DNA of 64,000 bases, taken from NCBI RefSeq assembly GCF_027533625.1, contig NZ_JAQAGZ010000002.1, positions 1 through 64,000 on the forward strand. Direction: 5' to 3'. Made by a program: the position numbers and the translations under genes. The number at the start of each line of letters is the position of its first letter. The stretch's first letter is position 1. The DNA is from Paenibacillus gyeongsangnamensis (GTDB taxonomy: Bacteria; Bacillota; Bacilli; Paenibacillales; NBRC-103111). Of this stretch, positions 34,995 to 44,869 are shown one piece after another. The notes below the pieces were generated by a model. It had not been told where the DNA came from. It worked only from the letters and a program-made list of their open reading frames with translations, and did not search any database.

Positions 34995-37679
34995 TTAATC
35001 GGTCCCTTCAATCAAAATCTTCAGCAACATTTTGGCTCCAGGTTTGAACAATTCAATATTCCCTTTACCTGGGAGCTGGACGCAACTAGGACATCCTTCG
35101 GAACAAGGGCAGCTCTCAATAAGCTCAAGAGCTTTTCGAAGTACATGAGGAAGTTTCTCGTAAATCGCCTCGATGGTTCCGAGACCGGACCCGTTCTCAC
35201 CATAGAAGCCGATAACAGGCCTATTAGCAAAAGCCGTCATCGCACTCGCCGAAAAACCTGTAAAGTCATTAGCGTCACAAATAATGAGGTCAGGAATAAC
35301 TGAAGTCATAGCGTGGCCTACTGCGTGAAGAGAGGCTTCGGCCAACAGGTCAAGAATTCTGCCTTCATCTACCATCTCCTGAATGCTATTCTTCAAGTAG
35401 CCCCATTGGGAATCCGTTAGAGTAACCCACATTCCTTCCGGAGTAAACCGGGTGACGGACGGATGATCCAATTGAACCTGCTCCGATTCATGCTTTTGTC
35501 CGAAGTAAACTTTTTTATAACCGAAGACGCTCCGCTTGATCTCCAGTTCACCATAAGCCATATCGATTCCTTCGATATTTTGCTTCTGATACGTCTGCAT
35601 AATATCGATCACATCACGATAAGTAGATTGGGTGTAATAGGTCAGTTCTTGAATGGGCAATAGAATGATTTCGCCTTTTCTGCGATTGATAGAGTCTACC
35701 CGATAGCCTTTTTCTCCAGGAGTCCAATAGATCGCGCCTTCATGAAAGTCACGAAGAGCACTCCATTCATCCAGACCGTCAACTATCGTTTGATCCTGTC
35801 CACGAATAGTGACGCTGTAGTTTTGCCCGGAGATGGATCGAAGACTAAACTTTTTATCAACGACTTCCTCCTGATTCGCTGATGCGGCAACTTGGAGAAC
35901 AGTCTCGATATAGTCTTCAACTAACCCGGGGAACATGTTCTGCAAGTCTTCCTTCGTAACTTCTCTCCCGAGCTCTTCTCTCAGTAGAGGAATATGCAAA
36001 GCCAACAACTTGTAATTTGTTGGATTAATCCTAACTACTTCGGGAGCCTTATGAATAAATTCAAGTGGGTTTCGCATGTAATACTGCTGAAGCGGTTCGT
36101 CTTGCAAGATCAATACGGCGACTCCCTCGCCTTTGCGGCCTACGCGCCCAATCTGTTGGGAGAATGCCGCTTTCGATCCGGGATAACCAACAAGAACGGC
36201 AAGACTTAAATCACCGATATCAATCCCGACTTCAAGGGCATTGGTCGTAATAATGACATGAATATCGTGAGACTTGAGCCGCTCAATAATCCTTTTCCGG
36301 GTATCATTCGGTAGGATTCCAGTATAAAAAGCCGCGAGTTTTTCTCCATCCACTTTCTCTTTAGGTAACCGGAGAGGCTGGCGCAATACGTCTTTGATAT
36401 AGCGGGTAAAGACCATCGTCTGGCTGCGAGAAGGCTGAAAAATGATGCTCTTTATCACCTTTTGATCCACAGTCATAATTTGTTTCGCCATCGTAATGGC
36501 ATCAGTAGAAGGCGCGCGGCGGACTTGTTCGTCGGCTGACATGCCAGGATTCCAGAGGACGATCCCCTTCTTCTGATGAGCGGAACCATCTGTATTGATG
36601 AGGGTAAATCCGCTAAGACCCGTAAGATCCTCTGCTAATCTAGTAGGATTTTCAATCGTTGCTGAGCTCGTGATAATCTGGATATTGTGTGCATTACCAA
36701 GTTCTCGGCAAACCTTAAGCAGACGTCTGAGTACTAATGCGACATGACTACCGAATGTGCCGCGGTACATATGCATCTCATCAAGCACGATAAATTTGAG
36801 GTTCCGCAGATAATTCCGAATGTGGTATGCGGTTGCGTACTTCACCTTCTGAACTTGCCCGAGAAAGGAGTAATGAATCATATCCGGATTCGTCATCCAT
36901 ACCTGTGCTTTTTCCATGATTCGCTGCCGCGGCCCATTCTCGGTATCCCCATCCAGCCGACCAATATGAATCAAACGATCCCCTAAGTGCAACCGAGTTT
37001 CAAACCAATCATCCAGGGAAGAATGATTCTCCGTTTGTTGCAAGTCAAAACGCCTAATTTGATCCAACTGGTCATTTGCTAACGCTTTTGTTGGAAATAT
37101 GTATAATGCACGTTCTTCGGGATGATTATATAAACGACTAAGAATTGGCATGTTATAGGACAACGTCTTTCCGGATGACGTTGAAGTAACCAAGACAACA
37201 TTCGACCCAGAATGGATTGCATCGGCCGTTTCTGCTTGGTGAGAATATAACCTCTCAATCCCCATTCGATGTAAGGCATCCTTAATGGATTCTGGTGTAG
37301 ATTCAGGAATATCCGCAAAAGTTGCTTCCTTCGCAGGAAGCGTATGTACATAAATCTCGGCGGCTTCTTCCTCGGCCAACTTCTTTAGCTTATCCAGTAC
37401 ATCTTCTGAGGAAAATTCATTACTCACTACGCCTGGAATTCGATTATCCTCACATAGTATAAATTCTTCTTTCTCTAGAGGAACGATAGCAAAACAAGAC
37501 GGACAGTAAATTCCTTCTATGAACCCTCGGAGGTTTTCAATTATGGGAGCCCAGTCTGAGCATTTCATTCCAGTTGGCGAATATTCAAGTAATCGTTGCT
37601 CCCCAACTTGACTGATTTTATTGGAAATTTGAATTGCCTTTAGCATATTGGTGCATTCCGAGCATTTCAGAAATGCCAT
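34995..37679 (-). CDS. MrfA/YprA-type DEAH helicase with C-terminal DUF1998 cysteine cluster (first copy)
   Basis: A protein of about 894 residues. N-terminal CSEC and CPSC knuckles, TSTSSGKTLSYNMPILSR (Walker A), VLDEMHMYRGTFGSHVALVL (motif II), SSATIENP (motif III), TNALEVGIDIGDLS and FSQQIGRVGRKGEG (motif VI). The C-terminus carries SCPCSEGCPSCVQLPG. The layout copies that of the next gene, but the two share only motifs, so they are old paralogues rather than a recent duplication. The start ATG 37679 has GGAGGG 7 bases upstream; a frame reaching 37748 lacks such a site. First gene of the six-gene operon. Confidence 0.85.
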   Translation of the reverse strand: MAFLKCSECTNMLKAIQISNKISQVGEQRLLEYSPTGMKCSDWAPIIENLRGFIEGIYCPSCFAIVPLEKEEFILCEDNRIPGVVSNEFSSEDVLDKLKKLAEEEAAEIYVHTLPAKEATFADIPESTPESIKDALHRMGIERLYSHQAETADAIHSGSNVVLVTSTSSGKTLSYNMPILSRLYNHPEERALYIFPTKALANDQLDQIRRFDLQQTENHSSLDDWFETRLHLGDRLIHIGRLDGDTENGPRQRIMEKAQVWMTNPDMIHYSFLGQVQKVKYATAYHIRNYLRNLKFIVLDEMHMYRGTFGSHVALVLRRLLKVCRELGNAHNIQIITSSATIENPTRLAEDLTGLSGFTLINTDGSAHQKKGIVLWNPGMSADEQVRRAPSTDAITMAKQIMTVDQKVIKSIIFQPSRSQTMVFTRYIKDVLRQPLRLPKEKVDGEKLAAFYTGILPNDTRKRIIERLKSHDIHVIITTNALEVGIDIGDLSLAVLVGYPGSKAAFSQQIGRVGRKGEGVAVLILQDEPLQQYYMRNPLEFIHKAPEVVRINPTNYKLLALHIPLLREELGREVTKEDLQNMFPGLVEDYIETVLQVAASANQEEVVDKKFSLRSISGQNYSVTIRGQDQTIVDGLDEWSALRDFHEGAIYWTPGEKGYRVDSINRRKGEIILLPIQELTYYTQSTYRDVIDIMQTYQKQNIEGIDMAYGELEIKRSVFGYKKVYFGQKHESEQVQLDHPSVTRFTPEGMWVTLTDSQWGYLKNSIQEMVDEGRILDLLAEASLHAVGHAMTSVIPDLIICDANDFTGFSASAMTAFANRPVIGFYGENGSGLGTIEAIYEKLPHVLRKALELIESCPCSEGCPSCVQLPGKGNIELFKPGAKMLLKILIEGTD

Positions 37680-37824
37680 ACCTAATCCCTCCATCGCTAA
37701 TGTCTGTTGACCATATTTAAACATAATGAATAGACAATAGGTTGTCATCGAATATATGTTCCTATGGAATAAAATCCCTTTACTGATAATTCGACAATAT
37801 AGGCAGTAAGTCCTGTGAAAATAC

Positions 37825-37867
37825 GAAAAAACCCAAACAAAGAAATAAATAACAACCTTGTTTGGGT
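37825..37867 (-). terminator. Rho-independent terminator between the RloC-like gene and the helicase operon
   Basis: CCCAAACAA pairs with TTGTTTGGG on the minus strand, followed by TTTTTT. It separates the broken ATPase gene from the helicase operon, so the latter must have its own promoter in 37680-37825; only weak candidates were seen there. Confidence 0.8.
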
Positions 37868-39633
37868 AAGTTTCATTGAATATTTTTTATGAGAAAGACT
37901 GAATTGATCATGATACCTGCGCTTGAGGAATCTCATTCGCTTCCTCAATGCCCATCATCATTTTGTAATGTGCATGATGGTTTGTAACCTTAAAAATTTT
38001 CTCGAATATATTAAGGTACCTTGCATTTGTATCTAGTGGATGTTCAATATATATATCATCACTTGCAAAATGGGACCCATCATTTGCCCAGGATAAAAGC
38101 GATTTACATAATACCTTTTCTTCTTCTTCGAATTTATTCAGAATATCATCTTCACTAATATTTCCAAATACTTTAAAATAGTTTTCTATAATTCTACGAA
38201 TCAAGTTTTGAACCGTTGTTGAAGAACTGCTCTGTGTTGCAGATCTAAGTTCTTGCCACATTAACTCATATGATGTTTTTATTGGATTTGTATCATAGGA
38301 CTGAGCATCTGTAACATTATTAACTTTTCTTATAATTCAGAAGGTTTCATCGTGTAATTTTCCGCCTTTTGAGCGCTTTTTATGAAAAGTTACTTCCTTA
38401 TGAAAGTAAACATTATGGGTTAAAACAAATAATTGAACGACATTGTTTCGATTGTTCCTGATATCATCAATAAGTTTCAAAATGAGATTGCTAACGATAA
38501 ATAGTACATTGCTATCTAAGCTAGAAATTGGATCATCAATCACAACTACTTTATTCTCTGTAATAAGATCTCTGTTATTGCTTCCATTCAACAGATGCAT
38601 AAAATATAGGAATGTTACGAATGTCTTTTCTCCTTCACTTAAAGTCTGATTTACATCTTCTCCAGTGGATCGTATTAAGCGATAATTACCCTGGTTTTGT
38701 GTATGCGCAAATTTAAAATTTGTAAAATTATACGCCTTTAACAGACGATTCATTTCATTTACGGATGGAATTACACTTGTGATTTGTGCTTCTAAACCTT
38801 CAATTTCGGAAATTAATCTATTTTTCTCAGATGTTTTTGACGTGATACCATCCTTTATCCCGGTTATTGCATTCTTAATACTAAATTCTTTTCGTACATA
38901 TTTTTCGTGATTATGCAGATTTTCATTTGCTATGAATCTCCATATCTGATCCTTTAGTAGTTGTTCTTCCTGAGCTCGGTTATCAACCAACCTGTTATGT
39001 GCTTGGATCTCCTGATTTACTCTCTCAATTTCCAAATTTATATTTTTTATAAACTCATGAACAGGAACTAATACAATTCCCTTACTTGGCTCTTTTTGTT
39101 TTTGTTCAATTAATTCGAGATTGATTTCATTTTTCGATCTTATTAGTTCAAATTGTTGACTAATTTTCTCCTTATCGATATACGATAATTCTTTTAACAA
39201 TAAGTCCTGGATTGAAGTTTCGAGATTGCTATAAGATTCCATGTATTGATAAACACAATTTGCTAGTTCCTTCATTTCATTCTCATAAGTTTCATTAAAA
39301 TACTCTTCTAATTGATGTATAAAACCATCCGGCAATGACTGTTGACAAAATGGGCACTTACCTTCTGAATTATGTATATGATCATATCCTCTTTTTACCC
39401 AATCGCTTATCGCCAATTTAGAGATGAGTGCGGCAATATCAACCTCCTGCTTGCCAACAATTTGTTTTTGGAATATCTCACTTGAACAAGCAGTATTCAG
39501 TTCATCGTTTTTTATTGATTGAAACGTTTGGATTTTCACTAAACTTCCATTGAATAATTTATTTGAACGAGCACGTAAATCCTCTAAATCACATAACTTA
39601 TTTTCAAGTGAATGCGACTGTTTGCATTTATTC

Positions 39634-39642
39634 ATAAAGTTT
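39634..39642. repeat. Target-site duplication, left copy (right copy 40900-40908)
   Basis: ATAAAGTTT is found directly outside both inverted repeats. Removing one copy restores the host reading frame exactly. Confidence 0.92.
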
Positions 39643-40899
39643 CACTAGCGTTGCATTAATTTTCTCTGAATGTTCATAATCTTCTGCCTTTTTATCATCA
39701 GGGCATAAAAAAATCCTTTACAATGAAATGGCAGGTAGTTCCTGTCCATAATCCACTGAAAAGGATTAAGCCCATGGACAAGGATACCCTATTTTCTTCA
39801 TTTGGTAAATGGTTAGCGCCCATTTGTACGAAATCGTTCACGGAAAAAGTGAAGGAAACGAACCAAGATAAGTACGTCAAGAAATTCACTACGCTGTCCT
39901 ATCTGAAGCTATTCCTTCATGCTCAGATTCAGCAGCGGGACGGACTGCGTGAAATCGCCGATGATGTGCTTTCGAAAGACTTCCAGAAAGAACTTGGGTT
40001 GAAATCGATCTCTGCTGCTCAATTGAGTCGGAAACATAACCAAGTCGATCCCGCTTTGCTGGAGCATGTTTTTATGCAGTTGGTTTTACGTATCCCGAGA
40101 AAGTGACGATCACCTCGGCAAAAAAGAATGATCGAACTCAGATGGATGCTTTAGTCAACGAACTCGGAGTCACCTATGTGTATGATCGCGGCTACATCGA
40201 CTACGGGAAGTTCGATGATTACTGTGATCGCGGCATTTTCTTCGTGACCCGAACGAAGAAGAATACGATGATTCGTCCGATAGAATCCTTTAGCTTGCCG
40301 CCAGAGAGTGCCGTTCTTACCGATGAAATGGTCTATGTCGGTACCCCGCAAAAGAGAATGGAAAACGTGCTGCGTCTGATTCACACGGTAGATTCCGAGG
40401 GCAACCCTGTCGCCATTTTAACCAATCGATTTGATCTGAATGCCGATGAAATTGGACAGATCTACCGGGAACGGTGGGTGATTGAAACCTTTTTCAAATG
40501 GATGAAGCAGCACATCCGGATTAAGTCGTTTTACGGAACAAGCGAACAAGCCGTGATGAACCAAGTATGGACAGCACTGATTGCTTTTTGCTTACTGGTA
40601 TTGGTGAAACTGGAAACAGGAACTCGTCACAGCCTGCTTCAGCTCTACCGATGGTTGAAAATCTTGTTATGGGATTCCGTTCAAGACTGGATGGAACGAA
40701 TACATCGCTTGCCTCAAAGGATATCCGAGGGTAGACGAAAAAAGCAATAAGTACCGTTGTTGGATGGATAAATTACCATATAATTACCAAATGGACAGAG
40801 CTACCTTTCAGGGGTGATCGACCTTTTGGCGATGCGGCTTGAATCATTGTTCAGAATAATTCGACAACTTATCCAAACGATTTTAATGCAACGCTAGTG
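39643..40899 (+). mobile_element. IS4-family insertion sequence (1257 bp) with 17-bp terminal inverted repeats
   Basis: The left end reads CACTAGCGTTGCATTAA (39643-39659) and the right end is its perfect inverse (40883-40899). A 9-bp direct repeat ATAAAGTTT flanks it (39634-39642 and 40900-40908), the target duplication made on insertion. It carries one transposase gene with an internal deletion, so it cannot move by itself. It lies antisense to the interrupted ATPase gene. Confidence 0.92.
39774..40750 (+). pseudogene. IS4-family transposase with internal deletion
   Basis: The ATG at 39774 (AAAAGGA upstream) begins MDKDTLFSSFGKWLAP and runs through SISAAQLSRKHNQVDP to MQLVLR near 40090. The next bases jump into YPEKVTITSAKKNDRTQMDA, one frame off. 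IS4 transposases normally have about 45-50 residues between these segments, including the first catalytic aspartate (IDSTTLP-type motif), so that part is deleted. The second aspartate region (VYDRGYIDYGKFDD) and the Y-R-E-K signature (YRERWVIETFFKWMKQ) remain. Not functional. Confidence 0.85.
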
Positions 40900-41417
40900 A
40901 TAAAGTTTATTTTATTATTTCTGACACCTGAAAAAGCTTGCAAAAACTCGTTATCATATTTTCTTTTTAATTCCCAGCAATCATCTATAAATTCATTTTC
41001 ATTCGCGTTATATTCCTCTTCTTTATTGGACAAGTTAGTGCGCAATCTACGAATCTCTTCGTCAAATTTATCAACAAGCCTCTTCTTTTCAGTAATTTCA
41101 TTTTTTATTTCAGTTGACTCCTTACCTAATGTGAATATACCCTTGATGTTCGAATCCTGATGGAAATTTTCCTCAACAAATTTCTGGTTATATACCAATG
41201 TTTTTAATGGCTGTGATGCCCAATCAATATTACAATCCGGGAAGTTCTCAATATTTTTCATAGCATTTGATAATGATGTTTTCCCACTTCCATTAGAACC
41301 GTAAAAAAAATTAATTTTCTTTAATCCACTAAAGACAACACCTGTATTATTATAAGTCGCAATCTTCTTAATGGAAATCTCTTTAATCATCACTTTTTCA
41401 CCCCGTAGCAGTTAATT

Positions 41418-41460
41418 AAAAAAGGCGTAACTAAAATAGATGTCCATTTTAGTTACGCCC
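41418..41460 (-). terminator. Strong terminator after hsdR
   Basis: GGCGTAACTAAAAT pairs with ATTTTAGTTACGCC; on the minus strand the stem runs into TTTTTTAATT. It ends the hsdMSR transcript 45 bases after the hsdR stop and just before the RloC-like gene. Confidence 0.85.
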
Positions 41461-41503
41461 AGATGCAAGTAATTAAATTAGTAGTGTCTATAGTCCATAA
41501 AAA

Positions 41504-44500
41504 CTAAGCCCCAACAAACTCTGCATTCTTGTTAATGGTATCAATAATTCCAATAATCGCTCGTGCATCGTCGAGATTACTACTGAACAGTTCCGTGATG
41601 CTACCAACCGTACGAAACGGCTCCTCTTGAAGAACCGACTTTTCTATAATTCCATTTTTAACTACATAATCGATAATCAGCTTTACAAACCGAAGTTGAT
41701 TGACATTCAATCGGTTTTCTTGCAAGAATACCACAAATGCTTCATTCGCAGCTTCCTGATCAAGCCCCACGACCGTTCGCACAAGCTTAGTTACCGGTAA
41801 ATCTTTATATTCCCGTTCATAATCCTCTTTGGTTCCGAGTTCTCCCCACAGTATATGTTCGAGTGTCTCCAAATCCTGTTTTGTGATCGGCTTGTTGTTG
41901 CGCAGTTTATAGATTGCTAGTTGATCCTTATTGGTTTGAAAATATTGGCTAACCTTCTTGCTATAATTTTGCAGGTCATTGGTGTTATAAAAGCCGCGGC
42001 TCTCCTCTACAGCAAGCCATTCATCTTTGAAATTCGTATAGTAAATTTGCTGCGTTTCCCGTTCCAGGAACTTAATAAGATCTCGTAAAGCTTCACGTAC
42101 TTTCTCCATTTCGAAGATGTCCGCTTCTTCCCAGAACTCTGCCGTTAGGATTTTCTCTATTACATCTCGCTGAGCGACGATTTGAGGAATCGTACCCAAC
42201 TTGGAGAGTTTTTCTGCCGTCTCCATGACTTTGCGAATTGGTTTCACCGATTGTGTTCCCTGAAGCTTAGCCAATTCGATGATCAGCATCATATAGTCAA
42301 AACGTTTTGCTAATTCGTCATTGTCTAAAGAAACAACAAGAGGAGCTATATACTCTTTCAAATCTCCCATATCGGTATCGGTTAGGGAACGCCATGCAGC
42401 GTCATTTTTATACTTATGGACATATTGGATATGCTGCCTGATGCGAAAATGCTCCTCATTTAATGCACTCACGCTATCCTTCAACCGATTCACCAATTCC
42501 GTGCGATGGGCGATATACTCTGGTTCTTGATAACGCAGTTGCTGAAGTTCACGTACAATCTGGGTACGAACATTGAATAATTTCTCCGATAAAGTCTCGG
42601 CAATATTGGTATCCTTCCCTTTTGGATTTGCCCGAAAAAACTCAAAGTTGCGACAAAAATCAAAGATCAAGAATTCCTTTTTGTCCTCACCAATACCATG
42701 AAGATCTTTACATAACCGTGTCCCACGACCAACCATCTGCCAAAACTTTGACTTCGAGCGTACTTTCTTGAAAAATACTAAATTGACAACCTCAGGGATG
42801 TCTACGCCCGTATCCAGCATATCTACAGAAACAGCAATTTGAGGAAGCTTGCTCCATATGGAAAAGTCATCAATCAAAGATTGATAATAATTCGTTTTGA
42901 TATCAATTACCCGTGCAAAATGCCCCTTCAATGTCGGATACAGGCTATCGAATCGCTCCACGATCGCAACCGCGTGCCGATGGTTTTTGGCAAAAATGAT
43001 GGTCTTGCCCAGTTTGTCTCCGCCTTCAACCTTCAGCCCCCGCTCCATAACTAACTGCAACACCCGGTCTATCGTATCCTGGTTGAACAACCACTCATTG
43101 ATCGCTGCACTGTCAATATCCCGCGGTTCTTCTTCTTCATCCTCCAGAAGCACTTCTTCGTATTGCTCTTTTTCCTCATCGGGAAGATCATCGTAGCGGA
43201 TGCCATCGTCCATAATCTTGGTCGTTGTTTCCACGGTACGGTAATCCACCAAATGTCCTTCCTTAACTGCTTGCTCTAGTTCGTATGCAAAAGTCGGAAC
43301 ACCATTTTCCAGACGGAACACGTCGTATGTGTTTTTGTCAACTTCATCTTTAGGAGTTGCTGTTAAACCTAAGAGGATGGCATCAAAGTAATCGAATATG
43401 GCCTTAAATTTCTTATAGACGCTTCGATGCGATTCATCGATGATAATCAAGTCAAAATGACCAACCGTAAACAGCTTTTTGCCGTCCTTTCGCTTGGCCT
43501 CATCGATTGCGTTCATCATCGTCGGATAAGTAGAGAAAACAATTCTCGCCGTTTCCGGATTGTCCTTGCTGTCCAGCAGGTTGCACAGTGTCATATCGGG
43601 CAAATACTGGCTGAAGCTGTTTTTGGCTTGACGAACAAGCGTTGTACGATCAGCAAGAAACAACACATTCTTCACCCAGTTATATCGACTAAGCACATCA
43701 ACAATGGCACTCGCGGTACGTGTTTTACCGCTGCCTGTCGCCATGACAAGTAAAGCGGTCCTCTGTCCTTTGTTTAATGCATCACAAACCGCGAGGACTG
43801 CTTCATGCTGATAAGGACGATTTACAATGGAGTTGTTGATTTGTACATCCTGCAGCTGCCTACGGATCGAGCGCCGGTTCACGAGCAGCTGCAGCTCATC
43901 CTGACTGGCGAACCCGGATACTTGCCGACTGGCATAGTGAAGATCATCCCAGAAGTTCGTTATAAAACCGTTCGTATAATAAATGACCGGACGCTGTCCG
44001 TACCGTTGCTCCAAACAATCCGCATAAAGCTTCGCTTGCTGCTTGCCTATATTGGGATCAGAACTTGTCCGTTTAGCTTCCACAACGGCAAGCGGCTTCC
44101 CGTTCTCGCCGAATAACACATAGTCGGCATAACCGATCCCCTGGCCGTTTGGCATACCTTGGACTTCAAACTCTTCCAATACATTTTGACGGAATGTCCA
44201 TCCGGCAAGCTTTAGCTCGAGATCAATATAACGTTTGCGGGTCTCATATTCACTGATTTGATCCGGCGCAAAGTCATACTCCTGGGTATTCTGTGCTTTG
44301 CGTTCTGTCAGCAGCTTCCGAAGTTCTTCGTTTTCTCTAATAAGATCTTCCAGCTTACGGTCCTTTGAACCTAAACGGTCGTATAAATCCTGCAGCTCCT
44401 GAGGTCTTACTTTCTCTTGGTGCTTATTCTCTTCCAATAGGAGTTGCTCATCAAAACTTCTCGCGGTATACTCGACCGAATAGCAATAATCAATCCAGCA

Positions 44501-44869
44501 GATGAAGTTATGCAGGTTACGAAGTGAAAGAATTGCTTCGCCGCGGCTGATCGTCGCATTCGAATGTACAGCGGCATTGCCTAGCTTCGTGATATATTTC
44601 AGCTGGGGTAACATGGATTGATCGATTACGCGGAGAAAAGTTACATCGTGAATCAAGCTTGACAGGTTGTCTTGATAGGGAACCTTCAAGTCACTATCAT
44701 AGGTAAACAGCCATTTTACAGCAAGCTCCAAAGCCCGCCGGCACAGGATTGCACTGGTCGCTGGGCTGACAACCAGTGCTTTCTCCGCTTCAATACATGC
44801 GCCGGCAAAGCTGGAGTATGTTTTATTTGCACTGAGAAATCCAAAATTAGATAACTGCAAATCGCTCAT
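41504..44869 (-). CDS. hsdR: Type I restriction endonuclease subunit R with DUF4145 N-terminus
   Basis: A protein of 1121 residues. Residues 1-135 form a DUF4145-type helical domain (RRALELAVKWLF, GNAAVHSN). A coiled-coil linker leads to the nuclease: YADYVLFGENGKPLAVVEAK gives the D249...E264-x-K266 PD-(D/E)xK site. Motor motifs are MATGSGKTRTASAIVD (Walker A 379-383), LIIIDESHRS, GLTATPKD, VSVDMLDTGVDIPEV and MVGRGTRLCKDL. The C-terminal part should bind the methylase core. The ATG lies inside the end of hsdS (23-base overlap). All motifs are intact, so the enzyme is probably active. Confidence 0.92.
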   Translation of the reverse strand: MSDLQLSNFGFLSANKTYSSFAGACIEAEKALVVSPATSAILCRRALELAVKWLFTYDSDLKVPYQDNLSSLIHDVTFLRVIDQSMLPQLKYITKLGNAAVHSNATISRGEAILSLRNLHNFICWIDYCYSVEYTARSFDEQLLLEENKHQEKVRPQELQDLYDRLGSKDRKLEDLIRENEELRKLLTERKAQNTQEYDFAPDQISEYETRKRYIDLELKLAGWTFRQNVLEEFEVQGMPNGQGIGYADYVLFGENGKPLAVVEAKRTSSDPNIGKQQAKLYADCLEQRYGQRPVIYYTNGFITNFWDDLHYASRQVSGFASQDELQLLVNRRSIRRQLQDVQINNSIVNRPYQHEAVLAVCDALNKGQRTALLVMATGSGKTRTASAIVDVLSRYNWVKNVLFLADRTTLVRQAKNSFSQYLPDMTLCNLLDSKDNPETARIVFSTYPTMMNAIDEAKRKDGKKLFTVGHFDLIIIDESHRSVYKKFKAIFDYFDAILLGLTATPKDEVDKNTYDVFRLENGVPTFAYELEQAVKEGHLVDYRTVETTTKIMDDGIRYDDLPDEEKEQYEEVLLEDEEEEPRDIDSAAINEWLFNQDTIDRVLQLVMERGLKVEGGDKLGKTIIFAKNHRHAVAIVERFDSLYPTLKGHFARVIDIKTNYYQSLIDDFSIWSKLPQIAVSVDMLDTGVDIPEVVNLVFFKKVRSKSKFWQMVGRGTRLCKDLHGIGEDKKEFLIFDFCRNFEFFRANPKGKDTNIAETLSEKLFNVRTQIVRELQQLRYQEPEYIAHRTELVNRLKDSVSALNEEHFRIRQHIQYVHKYKNDAAWRSLTDTDMGDLKEYIAPLVVSLDNDELAKRFDYMMLIIELAKLQGTQSVKPIRKVMETAEKLSKLGTIPQIVAQRDVIEKILTAEFWEEADIFEMEKVREALRDLIKFLERETQQIYYTNFKDEWLAVEESRGFYNTNDLQNYSKKVSQYFQTNKDQLAIYKLRNNKPITKQDLETLEHILWGELGTKEDYEREYKDLPVTKLVRTVVGLDQEAANEAFVVFLQENRLNVNQLRFVKLIIDYVVKNGIIEKSVLQEEPFRTVGSITELFSSNLDDARAIIGIIDTINKNAEFVGA

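Larger units (their letters stand above)
37908..41393 (-). pseudogene. RloC/PrrC-like AAA_13 ATPase, broken by an IS4-family insertion and a nonsense codon
   Basis: With the insertion and one 9-bp duplicate removed, the frame joins perfectly (NNKINF to MNKCKQS) into about 737 codons. The N-terminus has FFYGSNGSGKTSLSNAMKN (Walker A). A coiled-coil middle carries KCPFCQQ, a CxxC like the zinc hook of RloC. The C-terminal half has TLSEGEKTF (ABC signature), VVIDDPISSLDSN (Walker B) and LTHNVYFHKE. At 38337-38339 TGA replaces a probable tryptophan (TGG), and the frame continues to 37908. PrrC and RloC are anticodon nucleases associated with type I restriction loci; the intact type I system next door fits. 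The nuclease residues were not confirmed. Two lesions make it a pseudogene. Confidence 0.82.

Noticed and set aside
34881-35303. Plus-strand open frame of 140 codons across the two helicase genes
   Set aside because: It is complementary to conserved coding sequence of both MrfA-type helicases and has no recognisable content.
25792-37748. DISARM or Druantia as the name for the helicase operon
   Set aside because: DUF1998-type cysteine clusters and a Snf2-like motor recall DISARM, but there is no PLD protein, methylase or separate DUF1998 protein, and an McrB/McrC pair is present. The giant Druantia helicase is also absent.
38337-38339. TGA as selenocysteine or programmed read-through in the RloC-like gene
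   Set aside because: The expected residue is tryptophan, the gene is also broken by an insertion sequence, and no selenocysteine-insertion structure was seen. Simple decay is enough.
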